56,860 nt of DNA from Emmonsiellopsis sp. PD_33. Taxonomy: Eukaryota > Ascomycota > Eurotiomycetes > Onygenales > Ajellomycetaceae. Positions 25,291 through 34,844 of this stretch are shown piece after piece (position 1 is the first letter of the stretch; every line of letters starts with the position of its first letter). Under the pieces are notes generated by a model. The model was not told the origin of the DNA. It did no database searches and worked only from the letters and a program-made list of their open reading frames with translations. The stretch covers positions 1 through 56,860 of the forward strand of contig JANTQF010000225.1 in NCBI GenBank assembly GCA_032988165.1, in the 5' to 3' direction. The position numbers were made by a program, and so were the translations under genes.

Positions 25291-26380
25291 TGTCTAAGTA
25301 TGTGTCTCCAGCCTTCTTCCCCTAGAAATTGATGTATGAACTAATATGTGGGTTTATTTTCAGCTACTATCTGATTAACTGTAAGTACTCCCCTGGAATC
25401 CACAAGAAACATAATGAGGCCTTCACAGTGAAGAAGTATCATGAGAACCATAAGAAGTAAGTTGATAATCAAAAGATATGACTTGAAGTAGATAGTAGGT
25501 ATAGAGTTAGAGATTATACTGATATTAAGCTTGAGCTGCAGTTACCAGCTAGTCTATCAGGTAAGATACTATTTAGAATAATATTAATGATTTACTAACA
25601 GCTAGATTAGTTGAAGAGAAGGAGATTATATTTTAGCAGATAAGTATGCACTTAGTTTTGAGAATAAAGCCATTTAGTTAGCTTGTGAGGGAGATAATTC
25701 AGGATTTACTCAAGGTAGATAGGAAAAATCTGGGTGATAGATATTATGTTCAGGCTGAGGCCATTAATTATCTGTACCTCATTAGTGAGGAGACACTGAT
25801 GACACTCTTTAAATGTAGGTAATAAGATAATGTAACAGTCTATTAATGATATGATGTTAATAGTACTCTAGGTGTAAATCTCTACCTAGTTTATTACTAG
25901 AAGAAGACCTTTTAAGTTGACAATATATAGCTTATTCTGTTAATTTTGAGAGAGGTAGGCTGTTCATATTTTGGAGGTGCAAAGCTAAAGGTAGCTGTGA
26001 GAGAAAATAAGAAATAAAGAGTAAAGATTAAAGGCTATAATATAAAGATGTGAGTAGTAGGGTGTGGGTTGGATGACTTTAATATAAATACATTAAATGA
26101 TGAGAACTGAGTTAATAGTGAGAAGGAGAAGAGTACTATAAGTAAGAAAGATAAAGATAGAGATATGAAGTTTAATTCAGCAGATCTAGTTTTAATTCTG
26201 AAGAATAAGAAGAAAGGCTGTATGATGAAGTCTGTAGTTAAGAAGTCTATATCAAAAGAGTATAAGGTTATGAAGCCTGTGGTAGAGAGAGATATATCAT
26301 GTGGGGCTGAGGAGTATGGGGTTTCAGAGCCTGTAGTTAATAAGTCTGAGGAGAGTGTGGTTGAGAAGTATGAAGAGTAG
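25291..26380 (+). pseudogene. Histone H3-like fold accessory ORF relic (inner hAT copy)
   Basis: The frame starts M-S-K-Y-V-S-P, with a possible intron soon after ending TTTTCAG. A second intron at 25561-25601 (GTAAGA...ACTAACAG) joins ...L-P-A-S-L-S to A-R-L-V-E-E-K in frame. About 25640-25900 resembles the H3 histone fold. Helix 1 is K-P-F-S-x-L-V-R-E-I-I-Q-D-L; the x is TAG here and CAG in the outer copy, so CGG (Arg) is a likely ancestor, matching the H3 signature P-F-x-R-L-V-R-E-I. Helix 2 is Y-Y-V-Q-A-E-A-I-N-Y-L...S-E-E-T-L-M-T-L-F, like the RFQ...LFED helix of H3. A D/N-L-x-L-A segment stands where H3 has D-I-Q-L-A. A C-terminal tail repeats P-V-V-(E/N)-(R/K) and S-V-V-(K/E)-K units. 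The H3 N-terminal tail is not evident. The fold assignment is inference. Confidence 0.6.
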
Positions 26381-26809
26381 CTCAAAAGCCTGTAATGACT
26401 CTAAATACTGAGGAGTAGATACATAGTAGAGATGATATGATGATATAAAGTGAGTATTAACTTGATACTATAATAAGTAGAAAATTAATATAGTAGAAAA
26501 AATATAATAAGAAATAATAATAATTTATATGAAATTTTTCATGATAATTTCTAACTGCATATAATTTATTATTATACCTGGGATTTTCCTTCCCATTCCA
26601 TCTCATCCCATCTATTTATGGGATAGGATGGGATAGGACATGGGAGAACCATTCATGCAATGAGACAGAATATGAGATTTTAATTTAATTATAAGATGAG
26701 ACATGAGAGCACACATTTTAGTATAAGATAGAATAGAATTAATATCTATAGAATAAATATATAGAGATAGTTTCCCATCCTGTCCCATTCCATCCCAGTG
26801 GCAGCTTTA

Positions 26810-26817
26810 GTAGTATA
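26810..26817. repeat. 8-bp target site duplication, right (inner hAT)
   Basis: GTAGTATA, exact copy of 17781-17788. Confidence 0.9.
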
Positions 26818-27879
26818 GCTGAGTAGAATCCTGTGAAATTTATTACCTTAAATTATTATATTTACTTAATCACTCTTTTTTATATTAATACATACAGTAC
26901 TATCACATTCTCCTGCTCAAGCTCCTAAAAAAATATACTAGTATAGAAAGAGTTGTAGCCAGCTGTAAGCTATTAAAGAATAATTATCTTAGTAAAGCTA
27001 CTTTATATTCTACTAAAAAATAGATAAATAGTCTATTATGAATTTAAAAGTCATCTCATACATTCATTATGTATACTACAGCTTAATTTGATTGCTAGAC
27101 TTACTATAGCTATAAAAATATCTCATATAGTTACTATCAGATCAGAATGATTCTGCAGCTATCTTTACATGAAATTTCCTTATAAACTTTATTAATGAAT
27201 CACATTATTAGTCTACTAATTTACTATAGCTATTAATTAGGTGGGTTAGCTGGATTCAAACTCTACCTAACTAATTAATAAGATTAAACACATAGTGTTC
27301 CAACCTGGCAAAATCTCATTCAGGAAATTAAATGGGATTCAAGCAGGAATTTCTAAGAGAAATACATCTAACTATCAGTATCTCAGAAAACAAGGAAAAA
27401 AAATTATAATAATAAATTTTAGTAATAATTCTATATCTATTCTTAATATCTACAGTATAATGCTGAAATTCTACTGTCTGGTAGCTTCATATTTTCTTAA
27501 TATCTTATTTTTAAGATTAATATATTAGAGGTATTCATTTGCATAGGTCTCCTAATTTCCAGATGTGAGATTATAATGATAATTATCATGTAGTATGTAA
27601 ATCTCATCTTTTACTACTCATACAGTGAGTTTATTCTTAATTCTCTGAAAAATTAATTCTTATACTCAGCCTGCATCTCTCTACAAGAAAAAATATCAGC
27701 TGTGTTTTCTCTCATCCTGAAATACTATCTTCTTAAATGCCTTTAATCTCTTAGTATAATAGATTCTAGTACTTCAAACTCTTCTCTTTATAAGATTAGT
27801 ATATCAATTTCTCTTCTATAAACTCTAACACTAATTCTACCCATCCTAGTTCCTGAAGGACTTAAGATCACCACAGTTA

Positions 27880-30110
27880 AGGTGAGGATCTATATTATAT
27901 GGAAGTGGGATAATAAGTATCAAATTCAATTTAATTAATAATAGAAACAGATAGTAACTACAAATATAATTTAATATAGTGATACTTATAAGAATCATTC
28001 ATAATAGAGTATAAAATAGAGCTTTAAATTCTGGAAGTTCTTTAAGTAAGTAACATTCCAGTGGAATGATGAACTAGCTTTACTTTATATTCAATGCAAG
28101 TAGATTCTTTAACACTCTTAGTATAGTAATATGAGGACCTCAGAAATGGGGAAACATCTTATCAGTAAGAAGTATTAGAATGCTATTCCTTCAAACAAAT
28201 AGATGGATATTAAAATAGTATTTATAAATGTAATATAAGTTAATTTATTTAGTAATAAGCTATAGTAATGATTCTTTCATCTCAATAAAATCCTGCATAC
28301 AAGTAATTATAAGTAGAGATACTATCATTTAATAAAGAAAACTACTGAACCCTCCTCCTCTATATCTTTCTATCAATGAATATGGCATTTCATGCCATAC
28401 AGAATCCTAATCTCCAGTGATTACTAGTATATGGTAATAGTAAAGTCAAGGCCTTCCTCTCAAAATGAACTGCCCTGCAAAAAGAGCTGAATAACTCCTA
28501 TGAAATGATAATGAAAGACCTACTTCTAAACTGAATCTCTAACATGAAGATTACACTGACCTTGAATGTATGAACAAGTATAAATAATTTAGTATTTTTC
28601 TATATTAAAGGCTACTATATCACTTAGAAATGAGAGTATATAGAGGCATTGATTGAGTTTAAGCATCTTAGTGATATGCACACTGGTGATAATATGGCAG
28701 GATATGTGATACAATGTATATATAATATATGAATTGAAGATGACATTTTTACTCTTATAGCTAATAATATAGTGAATAATAATACATTAATAGTATTCTT
28801 AGAGAAATACCTGTATGTAGAGGATGAAGTTTGCTGGGATGTCAAGATGTATTAACTTTCTTATGTAGTTCATATTATGCAGTTAGTAGTAAAATAACTA
28901 GTTAGAGACCTATAAATTAAGTTGATAAATGATAATATCTTATAGATATTTCATAAGAATAATATTAATATAAGTAATAGAGGAAAGATCTCATTTAGTT
29001 ATATACTCTTAAAGATATGTAATGATTCATAATAATGATTTAATAGCATTTTTAATTTCTCAATTATTTAATTAGTTATACCTACTTATTAATGCTCTTT
29101 TGAGTTCTCCCTAATGAATTGAAAGCTTTCAGAAGCTCCAGTCAGAGTGTATTAAGCTCTAAATGATTTAGAATGTTAAGATCTAATAAAGCTCAATATA
29201 TCTTATATGCATCTATGCATTGTGACTTAGGAATCCAATTCATTACTGAGTAGTGACTTAGAATAACTTCAAGCTCCACTATCTCTAGTTGAGTAATAAT
29301 GAATGGTAGCTCATTATGTATGTTATTATCCTGCTTTATCTATTCTGGCAGGTTATTAAGACCCTCTCAGATATAGATATATTACTCATTCATAATGCAT
29401 TTTCAATCTATAATATACTATTTAACCACCTTAATGAATAGCTTTCTGAGGTAACCTATAAAATCCCAATCATTTAGAATAGCTTGAAGATTACACTGAA
29501 AGCTGCATATAATAAACTGAAGAAGTACTATTCAGATACTAATACTAATAATGGTATAAGAAAGATTTACTATATTATTATAGTTCTAAATTTATATTTA
29601 TAATCATTAGTCTATAATAATAAGAAATAAGAGTCAGAGATAAAAGCTCAATTATTACAGTGTGTAAAGACATACTATAAAAAATGATATTTACCTTGTT
29701 AACCTGCAACTACTAATAATTAACTGCAGGTAGGTATTTACCCTCTTTCATTTTTTTAATTTACTTAATACTAATAATTTCCCAGGCTCATCAATTATTT
29801 TCTACACTATACCAGTAGTCACCTTCAGTTATTTGTGTTAATGAATTTAATTGATATCTAAATAATAGTTTTAATTTAGAGGAAAATATCTTATTAGTGT
29901 GGAAGATAATTAAATTAATATATCTAACTGTTACATTAATAGCCAGAGACATTCTATTAATTTTAATTGAAAGTGTAGGGATTAAACAGCAGTTCAGTGT
30001 GAGCTATTATATTATCTCATGGGAGTAGTCATCATTATTAGAAAAGATAATGCATAAGATCATACTGATGAAGCATGCAAATGAAAGAGAGTAGTTATGA
30101 ATGAAGAAAA
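27880..30110 (+). pseudogene. hAT transposase relic (outer copy)
   Basis: Landmarks in order, read across stops: L-N-V-x-T-S near 28580 (the x is TGA, expected Trp), followed by F-Y-I-K-G-Y-Y-I-T. Then F-K-H-L-S-D-M-H-T-G-D-N-M-A-G-Y near 28660-28704, the classic hAT H-T-G-x-N segment. Then a D-D-I-F-T-L-I-A-N-N...N-N-N-T-L stretch corresponding to the T-x-D-N-A-S-N-N region, a C-x-x-x-H-like stretch ending H-I-M-Q-L-V-V-K near 28870, and the C-terminal dimerisation region A-R-D-I-L...I-E-S-V-G-I-K-Q-Q-F-S near 29940-30000. A possible BED-like N-terminal part is too decayed to call. Many stops; inactive. Confidence 0.85.
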
Positions 30111-30489
30111 AGTGGAATAAGAAGAATATAGTAAAGAATGAGGCTAATGATGATAGAGAGAGTAATAATATAAATATTATAATAAAGAAGAAGAAACTTA
30201 CATCTAAAGAGAAATAACTAATAGAGAAGTATTCATTGAGATGGTTCTCATGTATAAGTATAACTAGATAAAGGAGGATATAGAAAGGAATACTGGATTT
30301 TAAGATAATAATTGATAACTCAGTATTCAGAGAAGACATCTAAAATATAGTATATTAGGACTATTACCTTTAATTATTATATCTCATATTATTTATATAT
30401 TATATTAATATACTATTATAGTCTCTGAGAATCTCATCATATCAAATCTGCAGGCAGGATTGAGGCAAGAAATATAATTTAGTTCAGGT

Positions 30490-30790
30490 TTGCACTAATA
30501 TACATCATCTGTCATTATTATAATAGTTAATGATGGATGATGCTTTTTTTAAACCTATATAAAATATAGGCTAGGGTTTGAACCATGTAGTAGGCTTTAT
30601 TTTTTTTTTTTTTTTTTATATATAATGAGCTATATCATATAATTCAGGTCAGCACTAACAGCATCATCTGTCATTAGCATAGTGAGTAATCACTGTGCTA
30701 ATAACTGATGATACTTTTTTTGTAATCTCATTGAAATATAGGCCAGGATTTGAATCATATAGTGAGCTTTTTTTTTTTTTTTTAGCATGT
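30490..30790 (+). repeat. Twin poly(T)/hairpin modules inside the outer hAT
   Basis: Outer-copy counterpart of 18440-18770: two units, each ending in a run of 16-20 T after TAGTGAGC or a decayed form of it. Each is preceded by an inverted repeat around CATCATC...GATGATG and a GGTTTGAA/GGATTTGAA segment. Confidence 0.5.
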
Positions 30791-31467
30791 AACTACTAGG
30801 AATTTTTTAATGAGATTAAAAATATAATATATACTAATATAATTAAAATCACACATTATGGCCCAGTAATCATTAAGATAGAGTACCTAGCTGACTATAG
30901 ATTATCTATTTGACTTCCAGTGTAAGATTCTCTATCATTATTATATTAATATCTGTGAATTGAGCAGCCCTGCTAGCTATTTAAGTAGCAGGGTAAGAGG
31001 GTTGTTCAGCATTCAGTCCTTAAATAGCTATAATACTTCTGCCTGGAACCTTTATTATATTAATGATCCTACATATGATTTCAATAGCAGCTCAGTAGAT
31101 ATAAAGTAATAAAGTATTATAAATAGTTAAAAGATACTTTTATCTTTTTTTTTTTTTATGGTCTGTTACCTTTTCTCATTACCTCAACAGATCACATGAT
31201 TAGGCCTAGTAGATGCTTGATGAGATGAGAATTCTCATCTCATAAGATGAAATTCTATATCTCATTTTATAGTTAGAATGAATTTCTATGTTTCATCTCA
31301 TAGGAAAATCAAAATCCTATATTCCATCCCATAGAAAATTTAAAATCCCATGATTTATCCCATCTCACAGATAAAATCTTATGAGATGAACTATTTTTTC
31401 CCATTCTATCTTATAATATCATGGGATGAGAAATCCCATGGGAAATTCTATCTCAGCAGCAGCTTTA

Positions 31468-31475
31468 ATCTAAAT
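31468..31475. repeat. 8-bp target site duplication, right (outer hAT)
   Basis: ATCTAAAT, exact copy of 13382-13389. Confidence 0.9.
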
Positions 31476-33580
31476 TGATCATATCACCTCCTATTCATTG
31501 TTCAATTTATTTATAAGAGCTGTAATAGCCTGGTTAGCAAACTGCTAACTAAGATCTACTATCTATAGTAGCTATACTATCTCATTCTACTTCTACTGTA
31601 ACTTAAATATCTTTATCTATAGGTATATTATTTTTAACTTTAGCTTTTTCTATAGTCTCATTGTATCATCATCATTATTTATACTCAATTTCTCTGTAAA
31701 TCTGATTTACTTGAACAGTCTACTACTTATACTACTTGACTCACTACTTATAGCTTATTTATTACTTATTTTTTATTACCTTTTGTGAGCAGCCCAGTCT
31801 TTAATGATTGGGGAGGAGGGGTAGAGCTGGCTGTGTATGCATGCCCATTAAGAATATAATTTATTACTATTTATATGTAGACTGGCTGCTGGGACCATGA
31901 ATTTTCATGCATGTTTAGTTTGATTTGATTTGATTTTAGTCACACATGAGTGACTAAAACATGATTTTAAATTTTAAAACAGGTAAAATGACCAACCTTT
32001 TTAATTTAAAATGAGACCAAACATAACTAGGATTATTCCATGATACTTCCATGTCACTTCTTGGCATTTCTTGGCAAAAAACTACTATTTTTAGTATACT
32101 TTTTAGGGAATTTTCCTAGATTTCCAGGGTGAAAATTGGATTAAAAATTTCCTAGTTTTAAAAAGTCATTTAAAATACATTTTAACTTATTTAAAATATA
32201 AAATATTTTAGTTTATAATGGGACTAAACTACATGGTCCTGTTTGGTTTGGTTTGGTTTGATTTTATGCCTGTGGGACCAAATGGGATCATGCAGGAAAA
32301 GTGATAAAACATGTATGAAATGGGACTAACTATTAATGAAAAATGAGTGACTAGGTAAGTATATATATATTTACATGGTCTCAGCAGCCAGTCTATTTAT
32401 ATGTATTAGAATGATATTAATATCTACTTATAGAGGATTTTCATTACTTACCTGGCTGCAGACTACAGTATTTTCTTAATACATTATAATGATAGTTATT
32501 ATATACTCTCTTAAAGTATTCTTATATAAATATATAATTAATGAATAGTCTGAACTTCCCCTTACAGTTACTACATGATAGTTTATTAGATGTCCTCTAT
32601 AATTATCCTAAAATTACAGTAAGGTTGATTAGCTAGTTCTAGTTCAAATCTACTCTATTATATAGGTGAATTAGCTCTGTTTCTAGCAGCTCATATAGTT
32701 TCTTTATAGTCTTATTGCCCTAGATGGCCTACACCTCTGCCTCTTTAACTATAGTTAGTTTATTATTACTAGTGAGGGAGAGGGAGACTTCTATCTATTA
32801 TCAGCTATAATTCTTTAATTTTAGATCATTTTTATTTATTTCTGAGGCTCTATATACTTACATTCAGGCATTTCATGCAGTAGGAGGTTAATAGTAGTGA
32901 ACTGAGGCATATAAATATAAATATATAATATTTATAAGATTACTGTAGAGATATTGTGAATTATAAGATAACTATTTAAGAGGTAATTTATAACTACACT
33001 AAACTGTAGTAACACTCTACATAACTATTTATCTACTCATTTAATTACTCTTTATTCTCTATATAAAGAGGTTCATTTATGTCTATAGATTATATGCACT
33101 GCTGCTGACTGTAAATGCAGATCATATGAATCTATATAGATTACATGCACCTATGAATTTGATGGCTGCAAAGGCCTGAGGGACTAAATGATATGTTGTG
33201 CAAGAATCATAAGCAAGTATAAGCAAGTAATTGAGGCTTGTATGCATAATAACTACTTCATACTCTTGACCCAGACATCTGTGGAGAAGATAGCCTTGTA
33301 GATTCCTAGACCAACCAAAAATTGAAATGGAGGGGAAATATGAAAAAAAAACCAATCCATGATTTCAGCATTCTGGTAACAGAGACAAGCAAGGGAGGGA
33401 ATCACCCTATATCATGCCATACATTCATTATCTGATCAAAACCCTAGTAAACCCTCTTTTTTCACCTCTTTTATTATATAGATTCATCATATCAGACAGA
33501 CAGACAGACAAGCCAGTCTTACTAACTTTTACATTTAAAAAAAAAACCAGCAGTCAGTTACAACAATCCCCCTGTCCTAT
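31476..33580. other. AT-rich relic DNA right of the nested hAT elements
   Basis: Mutated DNA that was contiguous with the sequence left of 13382 before the outer hAT inserted. The minus strand at about 32870-32600 reads as a coding-like charged stretch (K-L-Y-E-L-L-E-T-E-L-I-H-L...), but I do not recognise it. The part after about 33120 is less AT-rich, with a 77-codon minus-strand open frame at 33122-33355 that has no known domain. The 518-bp MITE sits inside. Confidence 0.45.
31878..32395. mobile_element. hAT-type MITE (518 bp)
   Basis: The left end TAGACTGGCTGCTGGGACC plus ATG is repeated inverted at the right end with 21 of 22 matches. Both ends are flanked by the 8-bp duplication TTTATATG (31870-31877 and 32396-32403). 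The 8-bp duplication and TAG start suggest a non-autonomous hAT, although position 5 is C rather than the consensus G. The interior has TTTGG/TTTGA tandem units at both sides and no coding capacity. Its ends differ from those of the 9-kb hAT, so it belongs to another family. Confidence 0.8.
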
Positions 33581-33640
33581 CCTGTCCCATCCCGTCCCGC
33601 ACAATCAACCAACCAACCAACCAACCAACCAACCAACCGG
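33496..33640. repeat. ACAG and AACC microsatellites
   Basis: ACAG units at about 33496-33512 and about eight AACC units at 33606-33638. The AACC array is complementary to a TTGG array at 33999-34018. Confidence 0.9.
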
Positions 33641-33766
33641 CAACCACCCTCAACCAAAAACAACCTTAAGAAATGCAAGAACCCGTCTACAGCAGTTAGT
33701 TACATACCTACCCAGCTTGGTCATCAACCCTCGTCATCGTCGGCTACCAGCATGTCAAGATGATGG

Positions 33767-33880
33767 GCATCGGCATCGGCCTGGGCGTCGGGCTTGGGCG
33801 TGGGCATGGAGATAACTATGCAGCTGACCTGACCACCACCAATCTATCCGCCACAGTCCGCCGACGTCCCTGAGATGCTC
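33767..33880 (+). CDS. Possible short ORF (37 codons), unrecognised
   Basis: An ORF starting M-M-G-I-G-I-G-L-G-V-G-L-G-R-G-H-G and ending R-R-R-P before TGA. The Gly-rich start is GC-rich and CpG-containing, unlike the adjacent island. It lies between inverted AACC and TTGG arrays. There is no known domain and nothing beyond the frame itself supports translation. Confidence 0.2.
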
Positions 33881-34674
33881 TTGTGTGTTTTTTTGTATCT
33901 ATATAGATACTACGTAGGAAATTGCGCGGGAGGTATGTATGTATGTACGTATGTATGTAGATAACTAGATAAAAATCTAAACACTGCCCTTTTTTTTGTT
34001 GGTTGGTTGGTTGGTTGGCTTTTCCATGGTTATTCTGGAGAAAAGGAGGGAGGGGGGAAGCAAACTTTATCTGGGTTTTGGGTTATCAAGATTGATCAGA
34101 TTAGAAAGTTGTTATTATGTAGTTATGTAGTTTAAAGAAGAGGGGCAGCGGGGAAACTGCCTGATGAGATGGGATGAGATTGAAAAAAAGCTTTTAAGGT
34201 TTTTTAGGGATTTACAGAGAGAGGTATGAGAAGAGTCAGGAGAGATGGGGATGGGGATAGAATATAATTCGAAGTTTATGCCTTCATGTGCTTTCTTTTG
34301 CATCACCAACTCATGTAATAGGTGTCATTTCTGTTTGCAATTCTTATGCCTATCTCCATCTCGCGACTCATCCCCCCAAGCGTCTCGATTCCGACCGGAG
34401 TTTCGCCAGCTTGTTTCATGTCATGGCCTTTGCTATTCTTTACCTTTTGCCCCTCCCTACCACCACCATCCTTAGTTATACTATATACTCCGGAATTTAC
34501 AGTTACCATTACATCCACCCACTGCCCATTCAAATGAGAACATGCTCCATGTAACGCTTTGATATGGATGGATGGATGGATGGATGGATGGCCAGCAAAA
34601 AAAAGGTCGCATTAATTATAGTTACGCGCGAAATGCACGCCGAGAATATTAAAATGGTAACTAGTAGCTATCTA
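33881..34674. repeat. Microsatellite-rich spacer (GTAT, TTGG and GGAT arrays)
   Basis: GTAT/GTAC units at about 33934-33958, TTGG units at 33999-34018 and about seven GGAT units at 34564-34590, in otherwise gene-free GC-balanced DNA. Open frames here are under 90 codons and overlap on both strands. Confidence 0.6.
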
Positions 34675-34842
34675 TCCCCTCGTCCGTTTTTTCTGTCCAT
34701 TTTAGCGCCTTTTTTTCTGGGCTGTTCATAGGCCAAAAAGCTGTAATTTACTCCACTTTCAGTGGCTAGAGACCCCCTACAGCAAATAGCAGAGCTTCTT
34801 TTGATACGGCGCTAAAATGGACAGAAAAAACGGACGAGGGGA
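34675..34842. mobile_element. 168-bp MITE with perfect 35-bp terminal inverted repeats
   Basis: The left repeat 34675-34709 begins TCCCCTCGTCCG and ends TTTTAGCGCC. The right repeat 34808-34842 is its exact reverse complement (35 of 35). TA flanks both ends (34673-34674 and 34843-34844), as for Tc1/mariner-type insertions. Alternatively the repeat extends four bases outward (TCTATCCCC) and the duplication is CTA. The intact CpG sites and perfect repeats indicate a recent insertion that escaped the mutation seen in the island. The 98-bp core is non-coding. Confidence 0.85.
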
Positions 34843-34844
34843 TA

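Larger units (their letters stand above)
17789..26809 (-). mobile_element. Inner hAT transposon (9021 bp), inserted in opposite orientation
   Basis: It starts TAAAGCTGCTACTGGGATG and ends with the inverted TAAAGCTGCCACTGGGATG, flanked by the perfect duplication GTAGTATA. The subterminal 200 bp at each end carry several GGGATG/CATCCC motifs (17800-18010 and 26580-26800), typical of hAT transposase binding regions. Its left half matches 31467-26818 inverted, and its right half matches 13390-17788 inverted, so it is a second full copy of the outer element. Order along the plus strand: poly(A) hairpin modules, transposase (-), minisatellite, accessory ORF (-), histone-like ORF (+). At 9 kb it is much longer than the roughly 3-5 kb usual for hAT elements. 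Confidence 0.9.
13390..31467 (+). mobile_element. Outer hAT transposon, interrupted by a second copy of itself
   Basis: It starts TAAAGCTGCTGCTGGGATG and ends with the inverted form (...GCAGCAGCTTTA), flanked by the perfect 8-bp duplication ATCTAAAT. TAAAG fits the hAT terminal consensus YARNG, and 8-bp duplications are a hAT hallmark. The copy is split into 13390-17788 and 26818-31467 by the inner element. Without the insert and its duplicated target it is about 9049 bp. Gene remnants along it are a histone-fold ORF (-), an accessory ORF (+) and the transposase (+). It is heavily mutated and inactive. Confidence 0.9.
7930..33580. repeat. AT-rich, CpG-free island of decayed transposons
   Basis: Base composition changes abruptly near 7.9 kb and back near 33.58 kb. 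Reading through, I noticed no CG dinucleotide inside, while TG, CA and TA are abundant. The former genes are riddled with TAA, TAG and TGA codons where families expect Gln, Trp or Arg. This is the expected product of cytosine-to-thymine hypermutation of repeats (RIP or a CpG-directed variant) in filamentous ascomycetes. The island contains a Helitron relic, two nested hAT elements and a MITE. Exact edges are uncertain by tens of bases. Confidence 0.9.

Noticed and set aside
26035..26385. 116-codon minus-strand frame
   Set aside because: Antisense to the tail of the histone-like ORF, whose plus frame continues from the histone-fold region.
13390..31467. Interpretation as LTR retrotransposons or a giant palindrome
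   Set aside because: No reverse transcriptase or direct terminal repeats were seen. The two exact 8-bp duplications, TAAAG termini and hAT transposase motifs explain the inverted blocks as nested hAT copies.
7930..33580. Centromere
   Set aside because: AT-rich mutated repeats are compatible with a fungal regional centromere, and the H3-like ORF makes the idea tempting. Such islands are common in these genomes, however, and nothing in sequence alone shows CENP-A occupancy.
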